From contig JALWNK010000040.1 of assembly GCA_026995935.1 (NCBI GenBank), positions 44,188 to 108,187 of the forward strand: a stretch of 64,000 nt of DNA. The letters run 5' to 3'. The notes beneath the pieces were generated by a model. That model saw only the letters and a list, made by a program, of their open reading frames with translations. It was not told the origin of the DNA and did not search any database. Origin of the DNA: Deltaproteobacteria bacterium (lineage in GTDB: Bacteria > Desulfobacterota > Dissulfuribacteria > Dissulfuribacterales > QOAL01). Position 1 is the stretch's first letter. Each line of letters starts with the position of its first letter. A program made the translations under genes and the position numbers. Positions 27,565-36,839 of this stretch are shown one piece after another.

Positions 27565-28528
27565 ACCCTATATCCTTTTGCCTCATGCATTGCCTGTTTT
27601 GACCCTTGCTGCCGCGGCAGACCTGGCTTTAGGAGACAGGGACCATCCCATTCACCCTGTAAGGCTCATGGGAGCCGCCATCTCCTGGGCTGAAAAAAGG
27701 GCAAGGGCGCTTCTCTGGAAGGAATTTTTTGCAGGCCTTTTTATGGCAGTCTCCTTGACTGTTTTCACCTTCCTGTTGGTCTATGGGCTTGGAAGTCTTT
27801 TTTTGCATCTGTCCCTCCTTCTTTACCTGCTTTTTGCCACCATCTGTATCTCATATGGGCTCTGTCTGAGGTGCCTTGCAGACGAGGCACTAAAGGTATT
27901 TCGCGCACTTGACGCCAATGACCTGCCCCTTGCCAGACGGAGACTTTCAATGCTTGTGACCAGGGAGACACAGGGCATGGATAAGGTGGCGGTTTCAAGG
28001 GCGGTCATTGAGACCGTTTCTGAAAATTTCGTGGATGGGGTATGTTCCCCCTGGTTTTATGCTGTTCTAGGGGGCCCGGCCCTTTGCCTCTCCTTTAAGA
28101 TGGTCAGTACCCTTGACTCCATGGTTGGCTACCGCAATAAAAGATATGAAAACCTTGGAAAGGCCGCTGCAAAAATGGATGATGCTGCAAATTTTATCCC
28201 TGCAAGGCTTTCTGTACTGTTTGTGGCCCTTTCCGGACTTATCTGCTTTGGAAAGGGTCCATTTAAAACCATCAAAGGGACCATCAGGGATGCAAGGACA
28301 CAAAGCAGCCCAAATTCAGGGTTTCCTGAGGCTGCCTTTGCACATGTCCTTGGTGTAAGTCTTGGAGGCCCGGCCCTTTACCAGGGCGTGTTAAGGGATC
28401 ATCCCCTTATGAACAGGCAGGCAAGGCCGCCTGGGCCAATTGATATAAAGCGGGCAATAGTCCTTCTTTATTCAAGCGCTCTTATTTTTTATCTTGCGCC
28501 CATAATCATCGTTGCGCTTACCTTTTGA
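27557..28528 (+). CDS. cbiB: Adenosylcobinamide-phosphate synthase
   Basis: 323 residues; ATG 27557 is preferred over ATG 27551, both inside the end of cobQ. The polytopic membrane protein has the conserved GDRDHPIHPVRLMG, NFVDGVCSPWFYAVLGGPA and MVGYRNKRYENLGKAAAKMDD-type patches (quoted in part). CbiB/CobD attaches aminopropanol (phosphate) to cobyric acid, the step after CobQ. The stop overlaps a TTG that could start the next gene, but the following ATG at 28534 is more likely. Confidence 0.93.
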   Translation: MFEPYILLPHALPVLTLAAAADLALGDRDHPIHPVRLMGAAISWAEKRARALLWKEFFAGLFMAVSLTVFTFLLVYGLGSLFLHLSLLLYLLFATICISYGLCLRCLADEALKVFRALDANDLPLARRRLSMLVTRETQGMDKVAVSRAVIETVSENFVDGVCSPWFYAVLGGPALCLSFKMVSTLDSMVGYRNKRYENLGKAAAKMDDAANFIPARLSVLFVALSGLICFGKGPFKTIKGTIRDARTQSSPNSGFPEAAFAHVLGVSLGGPALYQGVLRDHPLMNRQARPPGPIDIKRAIVLLYSSALIFYLAPIIIVALTF

Positions 28529-28533
28529 CGGCA

Positions 28534-30258
28534 ATGAACCAAACCCTTCTTTCAAATATATCAAGGACTTTTTTGTTTTTTCTGGCCTGCCTCCTGTTGG
28601 GGGCTTCATACCTGTCCTATGAGCGTTCTCTTTGTGAGACCCTTGAGGCAGAGTCCGCCATTATTGCAAGGGCCTATGCCACAGGCCAGGCACGTTTCAT
28701 AAACCAGTTGGACGGTAAGGAAGATCTTGATAAGCCGCCCCTTTACTACTGGGTGATAGCAGGTTTTTCCTTTTTTGCTCCCAACTGGGAGATGGCGGCA
28801 AGACTTCCTTCACTGCTCTCTCTGGCCATTTTTGTCCTGCTCTTTTTTGCTATCTCTGCCTCCATGGGCAGAACAGGCCCCTTCTTTTTCCTTTGGTCTG
28901 TCATGTTTCTTTTTTGTCCAAAGATACTGTGGATGGGCCAGATAGCCCGCATGGATATGTTCTTTTCTGCTACCTGTTTCCTTGCCTTGTTTTTCTTCAT
29001 GAAGGGTGCCGGCCTCTTGAACGTGGAAAATGATGGTGAAAGGCCGAATATTATTGAAGGTAGGTACCTTGCCGGCCTTTTTGTCTCAGCAGCCGCATCG
29101 GTTATGATGAAGGGCCCCCTCGGGGCAATTTTGATCTTTGTACCTATAATCCTTTTCGTCCTGGCTGAAAGGCGGTTTGTCCTCCTTAAAAGGGTGTTCC
29201 TTTCACCATATTTACTGCTTTTTTTGGCCCTTTGTCTTCCCTGGTACGTCTATGTTACAGTGAAGACAGATTTTCGTTTTTTTCACCGTTTCATACTGGA
29301 AGAAAACCTCTCAAGGTTTACCAGCCTCCTTCCAGGGGGTGGATTCAAGGAGTTCAACCACTCTCCGTCAACAAGGTATTTGGTCTATTTCCTAACAGGT
29401 TTTTTCCCATGGTCCCTCATGGCCCTGTTTTGGATTCCTGCTTTCTTGAGAAAATGGATGGCCCTTAGGCCCGTTTCCCGATTTTTTTTGCTGGATTTCG
29501 CCTTTGTCTTTATCTTTTTTTCAATGGCTGTGTCCAAAAGGAGTGACTACATACTGCCCCTTTACCCTGCAGCAGCTTTTCTTGGGGCAGAGTATGCGCT
29601 TTTTCAGGGAAAACCCTCCACTCTCTCTCGCCTCATGAGGTTTGTGATAGTACTTGTAATGGCAATATGTGGCCTTTTGGCAGTGGCTGGAATTTTGTCC
29701 CATTTTTTGGATGTCTCAGCCATTTTTGCCCATGCGTTTCATGTAAAAAATCCTGCTTTGATCCCATTTTTTGTTTCCATTTTAAAAAGTCAGACCCTTT
29801 TGTTCCTGTTCCTGGCGCTATCTTTTCTGCTCGTCTTGGTTTTCGGGATACGAAGATTTTCTAAGGACAGGCCTGCAACCACCCTGTCCCTCTTTAATAT
29901 CCTGGCAGGTCTTCTGATATGCTGCCTCATGCTTTTCGCCCTTCCTGCCATTTACAAAGGCAAGGATGCAAGGCCTTTTTGCAGGAAAGTGGAAGAGATA
30001 GTTGGGGAAAAACCGCTTTATTACGGGGGTTTTTGGGACGAGGAGTGTTCCTTTTACCTTAAAAGAAAAGTAACAAGGGTAGATATCTCAAAGGTCGAAT
30101 ACCTGTTTAAAAAAAGAGATAAACAGGTATTTTTTATTCTTGATGGAAAAAGATACAGGCTTCTTAAGAAGGGGGGCCTAAACTTCCCCTTGGAGTACAG
30201 GGACAAGGGGCTTGTCTTACGAACCCTCGTTCTTGTGTGGAATCTAAACAAAACCTGA
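28534..30258 (+). CDS. ArnT/PMT-type (GT39/GT83) membrane glycosyltransferase
   Basis: About 574 residues with roughly a dozen hydrophobic segments. The first periplasmic loop carries EAESAIIARAYATG and DKPPLYYWVIAGF, the Asp/Lys-Pro signature of the ArnT/PMT family that uses lipid-linked sugars to modify lipid A, proteins or polymers in the periplasm. Later MAVSKRSDYILPLYPAAA (the SKRxxYxLP motif) is also typical. The donor and acceptor are unknown. It follows cbiB by only a few bases, so it may ride on the same mRNA despite having no link to cobalamin synthesis. Confidence 0.8.
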   Translation: MNQTLLSNISRTFLFFLACLLLGASYLSYERSLCETLEAESAIIARAYATGQARFINQLDGKEDLDKPPLYYWVIAGFSFFAPNWEMAARLPSLLSLAIFVLLFFAISASMGRTGPFFFLWSVMFLFCPKILWMGQIARMDMFFSATCFLALFFFMKGAGLLNVENDGERPNIIEGRYLAGLFVSAAASVMMKGPLGAILIFVPIILFVLAERRFVLLKRVFLSPYLLLFLALCLPWYVYVTVKTDFRFFHRFILEENLSRFTSLLPGGGFKEFNHSPSTRYLVYFLTGFFPWSLMALFWIPAFLRKWMALRPVSRFFLLDFAFVFIFFSMAVSKRSDYILPLYPAAAFLGAEYALFQGKPSTLSRLMRFVIVLVMAICGLLAVAGILSHFLDVSAIFAHAFHVKNPALIPFFVSILKSQTLLFLFLALSFLLVLVFGIRRFSKDRPATTLSLFNILAGLLICCLMLFALPAIYKGKDARPFCRKVEEIVGEKPLYYGGFWDEECSFYLKRKVTRVDISKVEYLFKKRDKQVFFILDGKRYRLLKKGGLNFPLEYRDKGLVLRTLVLVWNLNKT

Positions 30259-30355
30259 GCGACCTTTCAAAAATTTCAGTCAATTAACTTCTCCTTTCCT
30301 TCACAGTAATCCCTTTTTTGCCGATAAAAAGAAAAACAAACAGGCCTGGAATAAT

Positions 30356-31228
30356 ATGGAAGCCCAATTTTATACAAACCTTGTGCAAAGGGTGGACGAG
30401 ATAAGGTACTTTCCTGTTCCTAACAGCATCGTTTTGAGCCTCTTTCGCACAATTACAAAGAAGAATTGCACCTTTGAGGAAATAAGCTCCATTGTTGAGC
30501 CAGACGCATCCCTTTGCTCTCAGCTTCTTAGGGTGGCAAACAGCGCCTATTATGGGTTCAAGGGCAAGGTAAACACCATTGACAAGGCGGTGATGCTCAT
30601 AGGTGTTGACGAGGTAAGAAACCTCTCCCTGGCTATTTGTCTTGTGAACCAGTTCAGGACAGGGATCCTGGCAAAGGGCTTTGATCTTAGAAGGTTCTGG
30701 ATTCACAACCTCATGACCTCCTTTAGCGCACGAGAGATGGGAAAGGACCAGGCCATTTTTGACGAGGATGAACTCTACCTTATGGGTCTTCTCCATGACC
30801 TTGGAAGGCTGGCCATGGCCCAGCTAATGCCTGACGAATTCAATCTCATGGAGTTAAAGGCAAGAAAAAGACAGGTGTCTGTCTGGGAAATAGAAAAAGA
30901 GTTGGGGTTAACCCATACTTTGGTGGGCAGGCTTTTGGCAGACAGGTGGGGGCTTACGCCCCAACTAGCAAGCGTTCTTGAATATCACCACCAGCCCGAT
31001 TCCTCAAAGAAGTTTTCAAGGGAGTGCGCCGTGGTTGCCATTGCAGCTTACATGGCAAAGAGGGTTGAGGCAGCTACTGGAGAAGGCCCGGAACCGGCCC
31101 TTCCTGACACAAAAGTGTTTATGCTGGCAGGTATCAGGCTTGAGGACATGGAGATTTTCTATCACAAGGCCCAAGGAATTCTGGATGAGATAGAGGTGTT
31201 GGCGGATATTATAATCGGGCAGGAATGA
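30356..31228 (+). CDS. HDOD-domain signalling protein
   Basis: 290 residues, single HDOD domain (FPVPNSIVLSLFR, LCSQLLRVANSAYYGFKGK, LMGLLHDLGRLAMAQ). HDOD proteins are HD-like but usually lack hydrolase activity and act as scaffolds in chemotaxis, c-di-GMP or stress signalling. Here the helix keeps HDLGRL, as in the second HDOD protein at 53.5 kb. The next gene, a hybrid histidine kinase, starts one base after its stop, so the two should be made together and probably act in one pathway. No membrane segment. Confidence 0.88.
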   Translation: MEAQFYTNLVQRVDEIRYFPVPNSIVLSLFRTITKKNCTFEEISSIVEPDASLCSQLLRVANSAYYGFKGKVNTIDKAVMLIGVDEVRNLSLAICLVNQFRTGILAKGFDLRRFWIHNLMTSFSAREMGKDQAIFDEDELYLMGLLHDLGRLAMAQLMPDEFNLMELKARKRQVSVWEIEKELGLTHTLVGRLLADRWGLTPQLASVLEYHHQPDSSKKFSRECAVVAIAAYMAKRVEAATGEGPEPALPDTKVFMLAGIRLEDMEIFYHKAQGILDEIEVLADIIIGQE

Positions 31229-31229
31229 T

Positions 31230-33395
31230 ATGTCGGATGCAGGCGGTTTTGATAATGGACTAAATCTGGAGGAGATCCATTCGGCCATCCTGGACATGGA
31301 CCAGGAGAGGCTTGTCCACATGCGTGCCCTTGGTATTGTGCTTCGCCTCATGGAGGCCGGTTCAAAGGCATCTGAGAAAAAAGAGCTCTATTCGCTGATA
31401 GTTAAGATAGTGGCCGAGGAGACAGGTTGTGAGAACGTATCCCTGTTGCTTTACCGTCCCGAGCGCGAGATATTGGAACTTGCCGCTGCCATTGGAATAA
31501 GCCAGCTTATTAAAGGAGAGGCAGGAAGGTTTGACAGAAAGTTCAATAGGGGCCTTTTCTTTAAGAAAGGAAGGAGCATTGCATGGGAGGTGTTTGATTC
31601 CCAGCAGCCGGTGTTTATAAGTGACAGTTCTGAGATAGAGATTCCCCTTGTTGAAAATGCCAGGCAGGTGCCCCGGTCCCTTGCCTGTCTTCCAATATCA
31701 TCAAAGGGCATATTGAATCTCAGTTCTTCATCCCGGATAGAGTTTACCAACGGCCTGAAGAGGAACCTCATAATAATAGCCCATGTCATAGCCCACCTTA
31801 TCCAGGGTTTCGGAAAGGGAGAGGTCCTTACAGAAGGGCATTTCCACATCCAGAATATTGTAGAGAGCAACAACAGGGCTAGAATATCTGCGTCGGATGA
31901 GGAAATGCCGCTGGACTACCTCATGGCGGCCATGGAAAATGCGCCCCAGGGAATTTGTCTTCTGAATTCGGAAGGGAAGGTCTTGCACGCCAATGACTCT
32001 GTTTGCAGCCTCCTCCAAAGCGATGAGGATTTTTTAAAGGAAAAGGGGCTTGGGCGTTTCTTCATGGATGCATCCGTGTTCCTTGAATTTACCAAGACCG
32101 TCAAGGGTGGGGAGTACAGAAAGCTGTCCCAGGTACGGCTAATAAGGCCCGATGGCGCTACATTTCTGGCAGATTTCTTTTTTCATCCAGTAAAGGCAAA
32201 AAACGGCAAAAAAAGGGGTGGAATAGTCTTTATTCATGACCTTTCGGATCATCTGCACGATTCTGAAAAAAGGGTAAGAGAGGAGAAACTGCGCGCTCTG
32301 GGTTCCATGGCAGCAGGAATCGCCCACGACTTCAACAATCTCCTCATGGCCATACTGGGCAACGTCGAGCTTCTTCAAATGGAGCTTCAGGGAACAGAGT
32401 TTGAAGAACGGCTCAAGAATATAGAGACCTGTGTAAATGACGGTGCCCAAACAATCAAGCGGATCCAGGCCTTTGTCAAGGGAAGGTCCGGGGGGAATGG
32501 GTCGCCAGAAAAGGCCATTGAAATCTCCCCGGTGATTCACGAGGCGGTACAGTTTACAAGGCCCTTATGGAAGGACGAGTGTGAAAAAAAGGGGATATAC
32601 GTCTCCATGGAAATGGATCTGGAAGAAGGCCTCATGGCAAAAATTCCCGCTTACGAGCTGAGGGAAACCCTTATCAACCTCATTATAAACGCCATAGATG
32701 CCATGCCTAGTGGGGGCAAAATAATTATAAAATCGTACAAAAAGGACGAATATGCAGTCATTGAGGTAAGAGATACAGGAAGCGGTATGGAGGAGGAACT
32801 GCTACCACACATATTCGATCCCTATTTTTCCACAAAGGAGACGGGAAGCTCAGGTCTTGGCCTCAGTATAGTATACGGGCTCATATCCAATGTCGGAGGA
32901 AAGGTGGACGTGGTCTCCCAAAAGGGCTGCGGTACCACATTTATTCTTTCAATTCCATGTGGCGAAGAGACTGAAAAAAGACACGATAATGATCCGGCAG
33001 AAAGGCCTTCAGAAGACAGAACGCTCAGGATCCTTGTAATAGATGACGAGCCCCAGATAGTGGAACTTATAGGCCTTATGCTGGGAAGTCTTGGTCACCA
33101 TGTGACCAGTTGTAATGATCCTCAGGAGGCAATGAGCAAGGTTGAAAAGGGTGGGTATGACCTGGTGCTTACTGATCTAGGTATGCCGGGTATTAGTGGT
33201 TTGGAGATTGCTGAAAGGGTACAAAGGATTTCACCAAAGACCCGTGTTGTTTTAATGACGGGCTGGGGCGCATCCTTTAAGGAAGAGGATCTTAAGGAAA
33301 AGGGCGTTGACGCCCTGTTGACAAAGCCATTCAGGCTGAACGACATACTGCAGGTCATGTCTGGGCTTTTCAAGGAAAGGTTTCAGCAGCCGTAG
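31230..33395 (+). CDS. Hybrid histidine kinase (GAF-PAS-HisKA-HATPase-REC)
   Basis: 721 residues, soluble. A GAF-like domain occupies about 40-200, a PAS domain about 235-345 (APQGICLLNSEGKVLHANDS), a HisKA domain with the phosphoacceptor in AAGIAHDFNNLLMAILGN about 365, the ATPase with NLIINAIDAMP (N box), DTGSGM (G1) and SSGLGLSIVYG (G2), and a C-terminal receiver about 595-715 (LVIDDEPQIVE, LVLTDLGMPG with acceptor Asp, LLTKPF). The HDFNN type is NtrB-like. No DNA-binding output is present, so phosphate must go onward to another protein. It is paired with the HDOD gene and its end overlaps a convergent lipoprotein gene by 13 bases. Confidence 0.9.
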   Translation: MSDAGGFDNGLNLEEIHSAILDMDQERLVHMRALGIVLRLMEAGSKASEKKELYSLIVKIVAEETGCENVSLLLYRPEREILELAAAIGISQLIKGEAGRFDRKFNRGLFFKKGRSIAWEVFDSQQPVFISDSSEIEIPLVENARQVPRSLACLPISSKGILNLSSSSRIEFTNGLKRNLIIIAHVIAHLIQGFGKGEVLTEGHFHIQNIVESNNRARISASDEEMPLDYLMAAMENAPQGICLLNSEGKVLHANDSVCSLLQSDEDFLKEKGLGRFFMDASVFLEFTKTVKGGEYRKLSQVRLIRPDGATFLADFFFHPVKAKNGKKRGGIVFIHDLSDHLHDSEKRVREEKLRALGSMAAGIAHDFNNLLMAILGNVELLQMELQGTEFEERLKNIETCVNDGAQTIKRIQAFVKGRSGGNGSPEKAIEISPVIHEAVQFTRPLWKDECEKKGIYVSMEMDLEEGLMAKIPAYELRETLINLIINAIDAMPSGGKIIIKSYKKDEYAVIEVRDTGSGMEEELLPHIFDPYFSTKETGSSGLGLSIVYGLISNVGGKVDVVSQKGCGTTFILSIPCGEETEKRHDNDPAERPSEDRTLRILVIDDEPQIVELIGLMLGSLGHHVTSCNDPQEAMSKVEKGGYDLVLTDLGMPGISGLEIAERVQRISPKTRVVLMTGWGASFKEEDLKEKGVDALLTKPFRLNDILQVMSGLFKERFQQP

Positions 33396-33760
33396 CCGTT
33401 AATATTATATCCGAATAACTCAAAACTCCTCATGATCCTGGCTTTTTCTTTAGTTGTCAGGGACTTGAAAAAGTTTTTAAATTTTTCGGGGTTGGCCTCG
33501 TCTCCGCATAAAAGCATCTTCAACTTGGCACTTTTCCCCTTTTCAAGGTGAGAAAAAGAAACGATTTTGTCTATGTCCTGGCTGCACAGCCTCTTTAATA
33601 TGGGGCCTCCTGAATTCACGGAGGCCCCAAGTAAGGCAAAACATCCGTCCAATTCACTTAACCTTTCCGGGTCAGCAGTAACCACGACGCCCTTTTGCGC
33701 GCAAGAATAACAAGTTACAATGAGAAGGCACAGGCCCAAAACAGGTACAATTTTGTGCAT
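33383..33760 (-). CDS. Small hypothetical lipoprotein
   Basis: 125 residues from ATG 33760 (MHKIVPVLGLCLLIVTCYSC); the frame is open further but this start gives a standard signal with a lipobox-like TCYSC, so Cys about 20 is probably lipidated. The mature part has several Cys (DGCFALLG, LKRLCSQDI, LLCGDEA, C-terminal GYGC), suggesting disulphides in the periplasm. No family recognised. It begins two bases after the end of the Cmk-MarR gene on the same strand, so it is likely in that transcript. Confidence 0.6.
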   Translation of the reverse strand: MHKIVPVLGLCLLIVTCYSCAQKGVVVTADPERLSELDGCFALLGASVNSGGPILKRLCSQDIDKIVSFSHLEKGKSAKLKMLLCGDEANPEKFKNFFKSLTTKEKARIMRSFELFGYNINGYGC

Positions 33761-33762
33761 TC

Positions 33763-34902
33763 CTAGCTTTTTGCCTCTTTTCGTGCCTCTTTTGCGCCGT
33801 TTTCGAGGTTCTGCCACAGTTGAAATAGCAGATCCTTTAGCATCTCTGTCTCCTGTTCACTAAGACCTTTGACTGCGATTTCATGGACTTCATGGCCCTT
33901 TTGCATGAGAACATCCTTTAGCTCGTGACCCTTCTCGGTGAGAAAGATATGAAAGGCGCGCCTGTCTGATGGAACACGGCGTCTTTCAATGAGTCCCGCC
34001 TCTTCCAGTCTGTCAAGGGTCCTGACAAGAGTAGGGCTTTCAATATACAGTCTATGTGCAAGCTGGGTCTGGGTCAGGCCCTCTTCCTCAAAAAGCTTGG
34101 TCATAACACAGAATTGGGCACCGGTAAGGTTGAAGTTTTCAAGCTTGTAGTCAAGAAGCTTCAAAAAGGCCTTTACCAGACGGTTTGCAATAAATCCCAA
34201 ACAGTTGTCAACGCTGAACGAAAATCCCGATGTGTCTTGTTTCTTGTTCATCTTTTTCTCCTGTCTATTAACAAATTTTATTATGGTCTCAATTACCTCT
34301 TCGGCAGTCAATCTTGTAGAATCTACAACCAGTGCATCAGGGGCAGCTTTTAATGGAGCAATTTTTCTCTCTGTATCTGCTTTATCACGTTTTTTAATTT
34401 GTCGCAATATAATATCAAATGAAATTATGTGGCCTTGTTCGTCAAGCTGCCTCTTTCTTCTCCAGGCGCGTTCTTCAGGGGAGGCTGTCAGAAAAATTTT
34501 TGCCTCGGCCTTGGGGAATACCACAGTACCCATGTCTCGTCCCTCTGCTACTACGTTTGTACCAGAGGCTATTTTGAGCTGAAGCTGGGTAAGTTTTTTC
34601 CTTACTGCAGGAATCTTGGATATTTGGGATGCAGCCTGGTCTATTTCCGGGCTTCTGATTTTGTGAGATACGTCCTTGCCATTTAAAAATATGTTTCCGT
34701 TTTCAAAACGGATATCCAACCGTGGAAGAAGGGATTCCACTTTTTTGTCCTCGTCCGGGAAGACACCATTTTCGAGCATGAAAAGGGCACATGCCCTGTA
34801 CATGGCCCCTGTATCCAGGTACAAGAGTCCGAGTCTTTTTGCCACTTCTTTGCCAATGGTACTCTTTCCGGCACCGGCTGGACCATCTATGGTGACTATC
34901 AA
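33763..34902 (-). CDS. cmk: Cytidylate kinase fused to a MarR-type regulator
   Basis: A single uninterrupted frame of 379 residues. Residues 1-213 are a complete Cmk: IDGPAGAGKSTIGKEVAKRL (P-loop), YLDTGAMYRACA, VAEGRDMGTVVFP, and KKRDKADTERKIAPLKAAPD; it phosphorylates CMP and dCMP. Residues about 225-370 are a winged-helix MarR domain (LTGAQFCVMTKLF, GLTQTQLAHRLYIESPTLVR, IERRRVPSDRRAFHIFLT). No stop separates them. At residue 218 there is a Met with its own AGGAGA site (see 34249-34263), so free MarR-like protein may also be made from an internal start. Either this is a real fusion or cmk lost its stop and read into a following marR. Cmk usually stands alone or beside rpsA. Confidence 0.85.
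   Translation of the reverse strand: MIVTIDGPAGAGKSTIGKEVAKRLGLLYLDTGAMYRACALFMLENGVFPDEDKKVESLLPRLDIRFENGNIFLNGKDVSHKIRSPEIDQAASQISKIPAVRKKLTQLQLKIASGTNVVAEGRDMGTVVFPKAEAKIFLTASPEERAWRRKRQLDEQGHIISFDIILRQIKKRDKADTERKIAPLKAAPDALVVDSTRLTAEEVIETIIKFVNRQEKKMNKKQDTSGFSFSVDNCLGFIANRLVKAFLKLLDYKLENFNLTGAQFCVMTKLFEEEGLTQTQLAHRLYIESPTLVRTLDRLEEAGLIERRRVPSDRRAFHIFLTEKGHELKDVLMQKGHEVHEIAVKGLSEQETEMLKDLLFQLWQNLENGAKEARKEAKS
34249..34263 (-). promoter_or_regulatory. Internal ribosome site and ATG for the MarR-like half
   Basis: On the minus strand AGGAG is followed by AAAAAG and ATG (34251-34249), in frame with the fusion protein at codon 218. A 162-residue MarR-type regulator beginning MNKKQDTSGF could be translated from here independently of the kinase. 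Confidence 0.55.
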
Positions 34903-35028
34903 AGGTTTTTGCTCCGTTCAGAAAGATTTCAGCGGAGCAAGAATATACACCTTTTTTAATCAGACTCAAGATAAAAAGGTTAATAATTCTGTTTTAAAAG
35001 TATTTGGAAGAAAATTTTGTGATTGAGT

Positions 35029-35066
35029 GAAAAGGCAGCACGATTTGATGATAAATACGTGCTGCC
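35029..35066 (-). terminator. Rho-independent terminator after the flavodoxin gene
   Basis: On the minus strand GGCAGCACG and its complement CGTGCTGCC form a nine-pair stem around a 15-base A+T-rich loop, followed by TTTTCACTC. It lies 35 bases past the flavodoxin stop and between it and the divergent start of cmk. Confidence 0.65.
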
Positions 35067-35100
35067 CAGGACTTTAAAGGAAATAATCGGTGAGGACAGC

Positions 35101-35589
35101 CTATAAGGGCAGATCAAGGCTGTTGAGGAGCTTAATGAGTCTGTCTATGTCCTCCTTCTTTGGGTGTCCCTTGGCCTCTTCCGCATCCTTAACCCATTCA
35201 GGTACTGGCTGCTGTTTTCGCGCCTCTTCAAGCACCTCCTCTGGCACCTCTCCCTGACAGTCAAACACCCCCACTATCCTTGCCCTCTTGGCAAGTTCTT
35301 TGGCCTTGTTCATGGCCGCTTTCACCATTTCCGACTCTGGTTTAGATGCATGGGTGGCAAAGAGAAAGAGTTCCTTTTCGTCTATGAACTTCTTTAAATA
35401 CTTCTGGGCTGCCTGATCTGGTTCACCGTTTTCGATTCTAAATCCCACTGCAACAAAAGTGTAGTCTTCCGGGTCAGGTGCCTCGTTAATGGGATAGATC
35501 TCCTTTTCTGCCGGCAGGTACTCGTAAATTGCCTCAGCCAGTTTCCTGGTGTTGCCTGTTTTGGAAGAGTAAACAACAAGGTTTTTCAT
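35101..35589 (-). CDS. Flavodoxin-like protein
   Basis: 162 residues from ATG 35589, which has GGAGG seven bases upstream; the frame extends 72 bases more without a better site. The N-terminus MKNLVVYSSKTGNTRKLAEA is the FMN phosphate-binding loop of flavodoxins (SxTGNT). The rest (EDYTFVAVGFRIENGEPDQA, LFLFATHASKPESE) fits the flavodoxin_4/BilS-type group, whose members act as electron carriers or as partners of reductases. It lies alone, ended by its own terminator. The redox partner is not identifiable from the neighbourhood. Confidence 0.85.
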   Translation of the reverse strand: MKNLVVYSSKTGNTRKLAEAIYEYLPAEKEIYPINEAPDPEDYTFVAVGFRIENGEPDQAAQKYLKKFIDEKELFLFATHASKPESEMVKAAMNKAKELAKRARIVGVFDCQGEVPEEVLEEARKQQPVPEWVKDAEEAKGHPKKEDIDRLIKLLNSLDLPL

Positions 35590-35803
35590 GGCATCCCTCC
35601 ATTTATATCTTATGAAACACGGCTTCCTTGAAACTGTTAAAATCAAGATAAGTACGTTCATATTGGTTTCAATAGATAATTATGAAGAAAATTCACAAAT
35701 TCTGACAGGTTGAAGGGCCTTGAGCGGTTGAAAATGGTCTGTCCATGACTTAATGTCTTTTTGTAAAGGCGGAAAATATGGGTCAAATCCTGTGGAGGTG
35801 CCG

Positions 35804-36415
35804 GTGAATCTGGAGCAGTTTGTTGGTAACCCAGAGTACATTTTTTATGCAGTTATTGCCGTATGTCTCGTTGTTGTGACTGTCTGTTTTGTTATGCTTG
35901 TCTCCTCTTTGCGCACTTCTCTTGCGAGGTTGAGGAAGACCCTGGATGTTGTTAATGAGCGGGCCCATCAACTGGAGCCGGTTCTTGATGGCGTGGCAAG
36001 GATCGAAGAAAACCTGAATGAGGCAATAGGTGACGCCCAGGTCTATCTTGAGAGGCTGCAAGGTGATGCCTCCAAGGTCCTGTCGGAGGCAGCTGTAACC
36101 CTCGGCAGGTTGCAGCAGCTTCAGCAGGTGCTGGAGGAGAGGCTGGATAAGGACGTACCGCCCATACTGGAAGAGACCAAAGAGGTTGTCAGCGGGGTGA
36201 ATGACATTACCAGGGACGTTCAGAAAAAGGTCAAGGCTGCAGATGAACTTTTTGAGGCAATTGAAGAGACAGGCGAAACCGTGAGGATGGTAACTGGAAT
36301 TATGCGGGGTGGTTTTACAGGGCTTGCGGTTCAGCTTGCAAGCCTGGCAGTGGGGATGAAGGCGTCCCTTGAATACGTGGCAGACAACATCCATAAAGGA
36401 GGTGAGGATAAATGA
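35804..36415 (+). CDS. DUF948-like membrane-anchored coiled-coil protein
   Basis: About 203 residues from GTG 35804, which follows GGAGG by five bases; an upstream ATG at 35753 lacks a site. One N-terminal membrane helix (YIFYAVIAVCLVVVTVCFVM) is followed by a long amphipathic coiled coil (residues about 45-160) and a second weakly hydrophobic stretch near the end. This is the DUF948 pattern, seen in general-stress proteins. It overlaps the YtxH-domain gene by four bases, the same pairing as in Firmicutes ytxG-ytxH, though roles remain unclear. Confidence 0.7.
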   Translation: MNLEQFVGNPEYIFYAVIAVCLVVVTVCFVMLVSSLRTSLARLRKTLDVVNERAHQLEPVLDGVARIEENLNEAIGDAQVYLERLQGDASKVLSEAAVTLGRLQQLQQVLEERLDKDVPPILEETKEVVSGVNDITRDVQKKVKAADELFEAIEETGETVRMVTGIMRGGFTGLAVQLASLAVGMKASLEYVADNIHKGGEDK

Positions 36416-36756
36416 GCAATGGACGTTACTCAGCAGGAAGTGTTGCCATCTCCTTTTTGCTCGGAAGCGTGGTAGGAGCAGGCCTTGCCCTTCTTGTTGC
36501 ACCAAAGTCTGGTCCTGAGACCAGGGAACTTATCAAGGAGCAGGCAAGTGTAGCAAAGGAAGAGGCCTCCAAGGTGGCTGATGAGGTAAAGGAAAAGGCC
36601 ACAGAGCTGCTTGAAAAGAGCAAGGAGGTGGTTGAAACCAAAAAGGCCGTCTTGGAATCCGCCCTTGAGGCGGGCAAAGAGGCCATGGAAAAGGAAAAGG
36701 AGCGGCTTCTTACCAAGATAAAGTTCGAGGAAAAGGCAAAAGGGCAGGCGTCTTAA
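36412..36756 (+). CDS. YtxH-domain protein
   Basis: 114 residues. The N-terminus SAGSVAISFLLGSVVGAGLA with LLVAPKSGPETRELI is the YtxH signature: a short membrane segment with a Gly-rich face then an APxSG motif. The remainder is a highly charged Lys/Glu/Ala helix, likely apolipoprotein-like or coiled coil. It is translationally coupled to the DUF948-like gene (ATGA) and followed 40 bases later by a strong terminator, so the two form a closed operon. Confidence 0.85.
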   Translation: MSNGRYSAGSVAISFLLGSVVGAGLALLVAPKSGPETRELIKEQASVAKEEASKVADEVKEKATELLEKSKEVVETKKAVLESALEAGKEAMEKEKERLLTKIKFEEKAKGQAS

Positions 36757-36796
36757 GGCATTTACAGCCTTAAAGGCGGTTTAACCTGCCTTCAGG

Positions 36797-36824
36797 GACC
36801 CTGTCAATTGAGACAGGGTCTTTT
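36797..36824 (+). terminator. Rho-independent terminator after the DUF948-YtxH operon
   Basis: GACCCTGTC (36797-36805), loop AATTGA, GACAGGGTC (36812-36820), then TTTT. Nine perfect pairs. The convergent nadK gene ends 15 bases further, so it may serve both strands weakly. Confidence 0.75.
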
Positions 36825-36839
36825 GGGTTTCAAAGGCCA

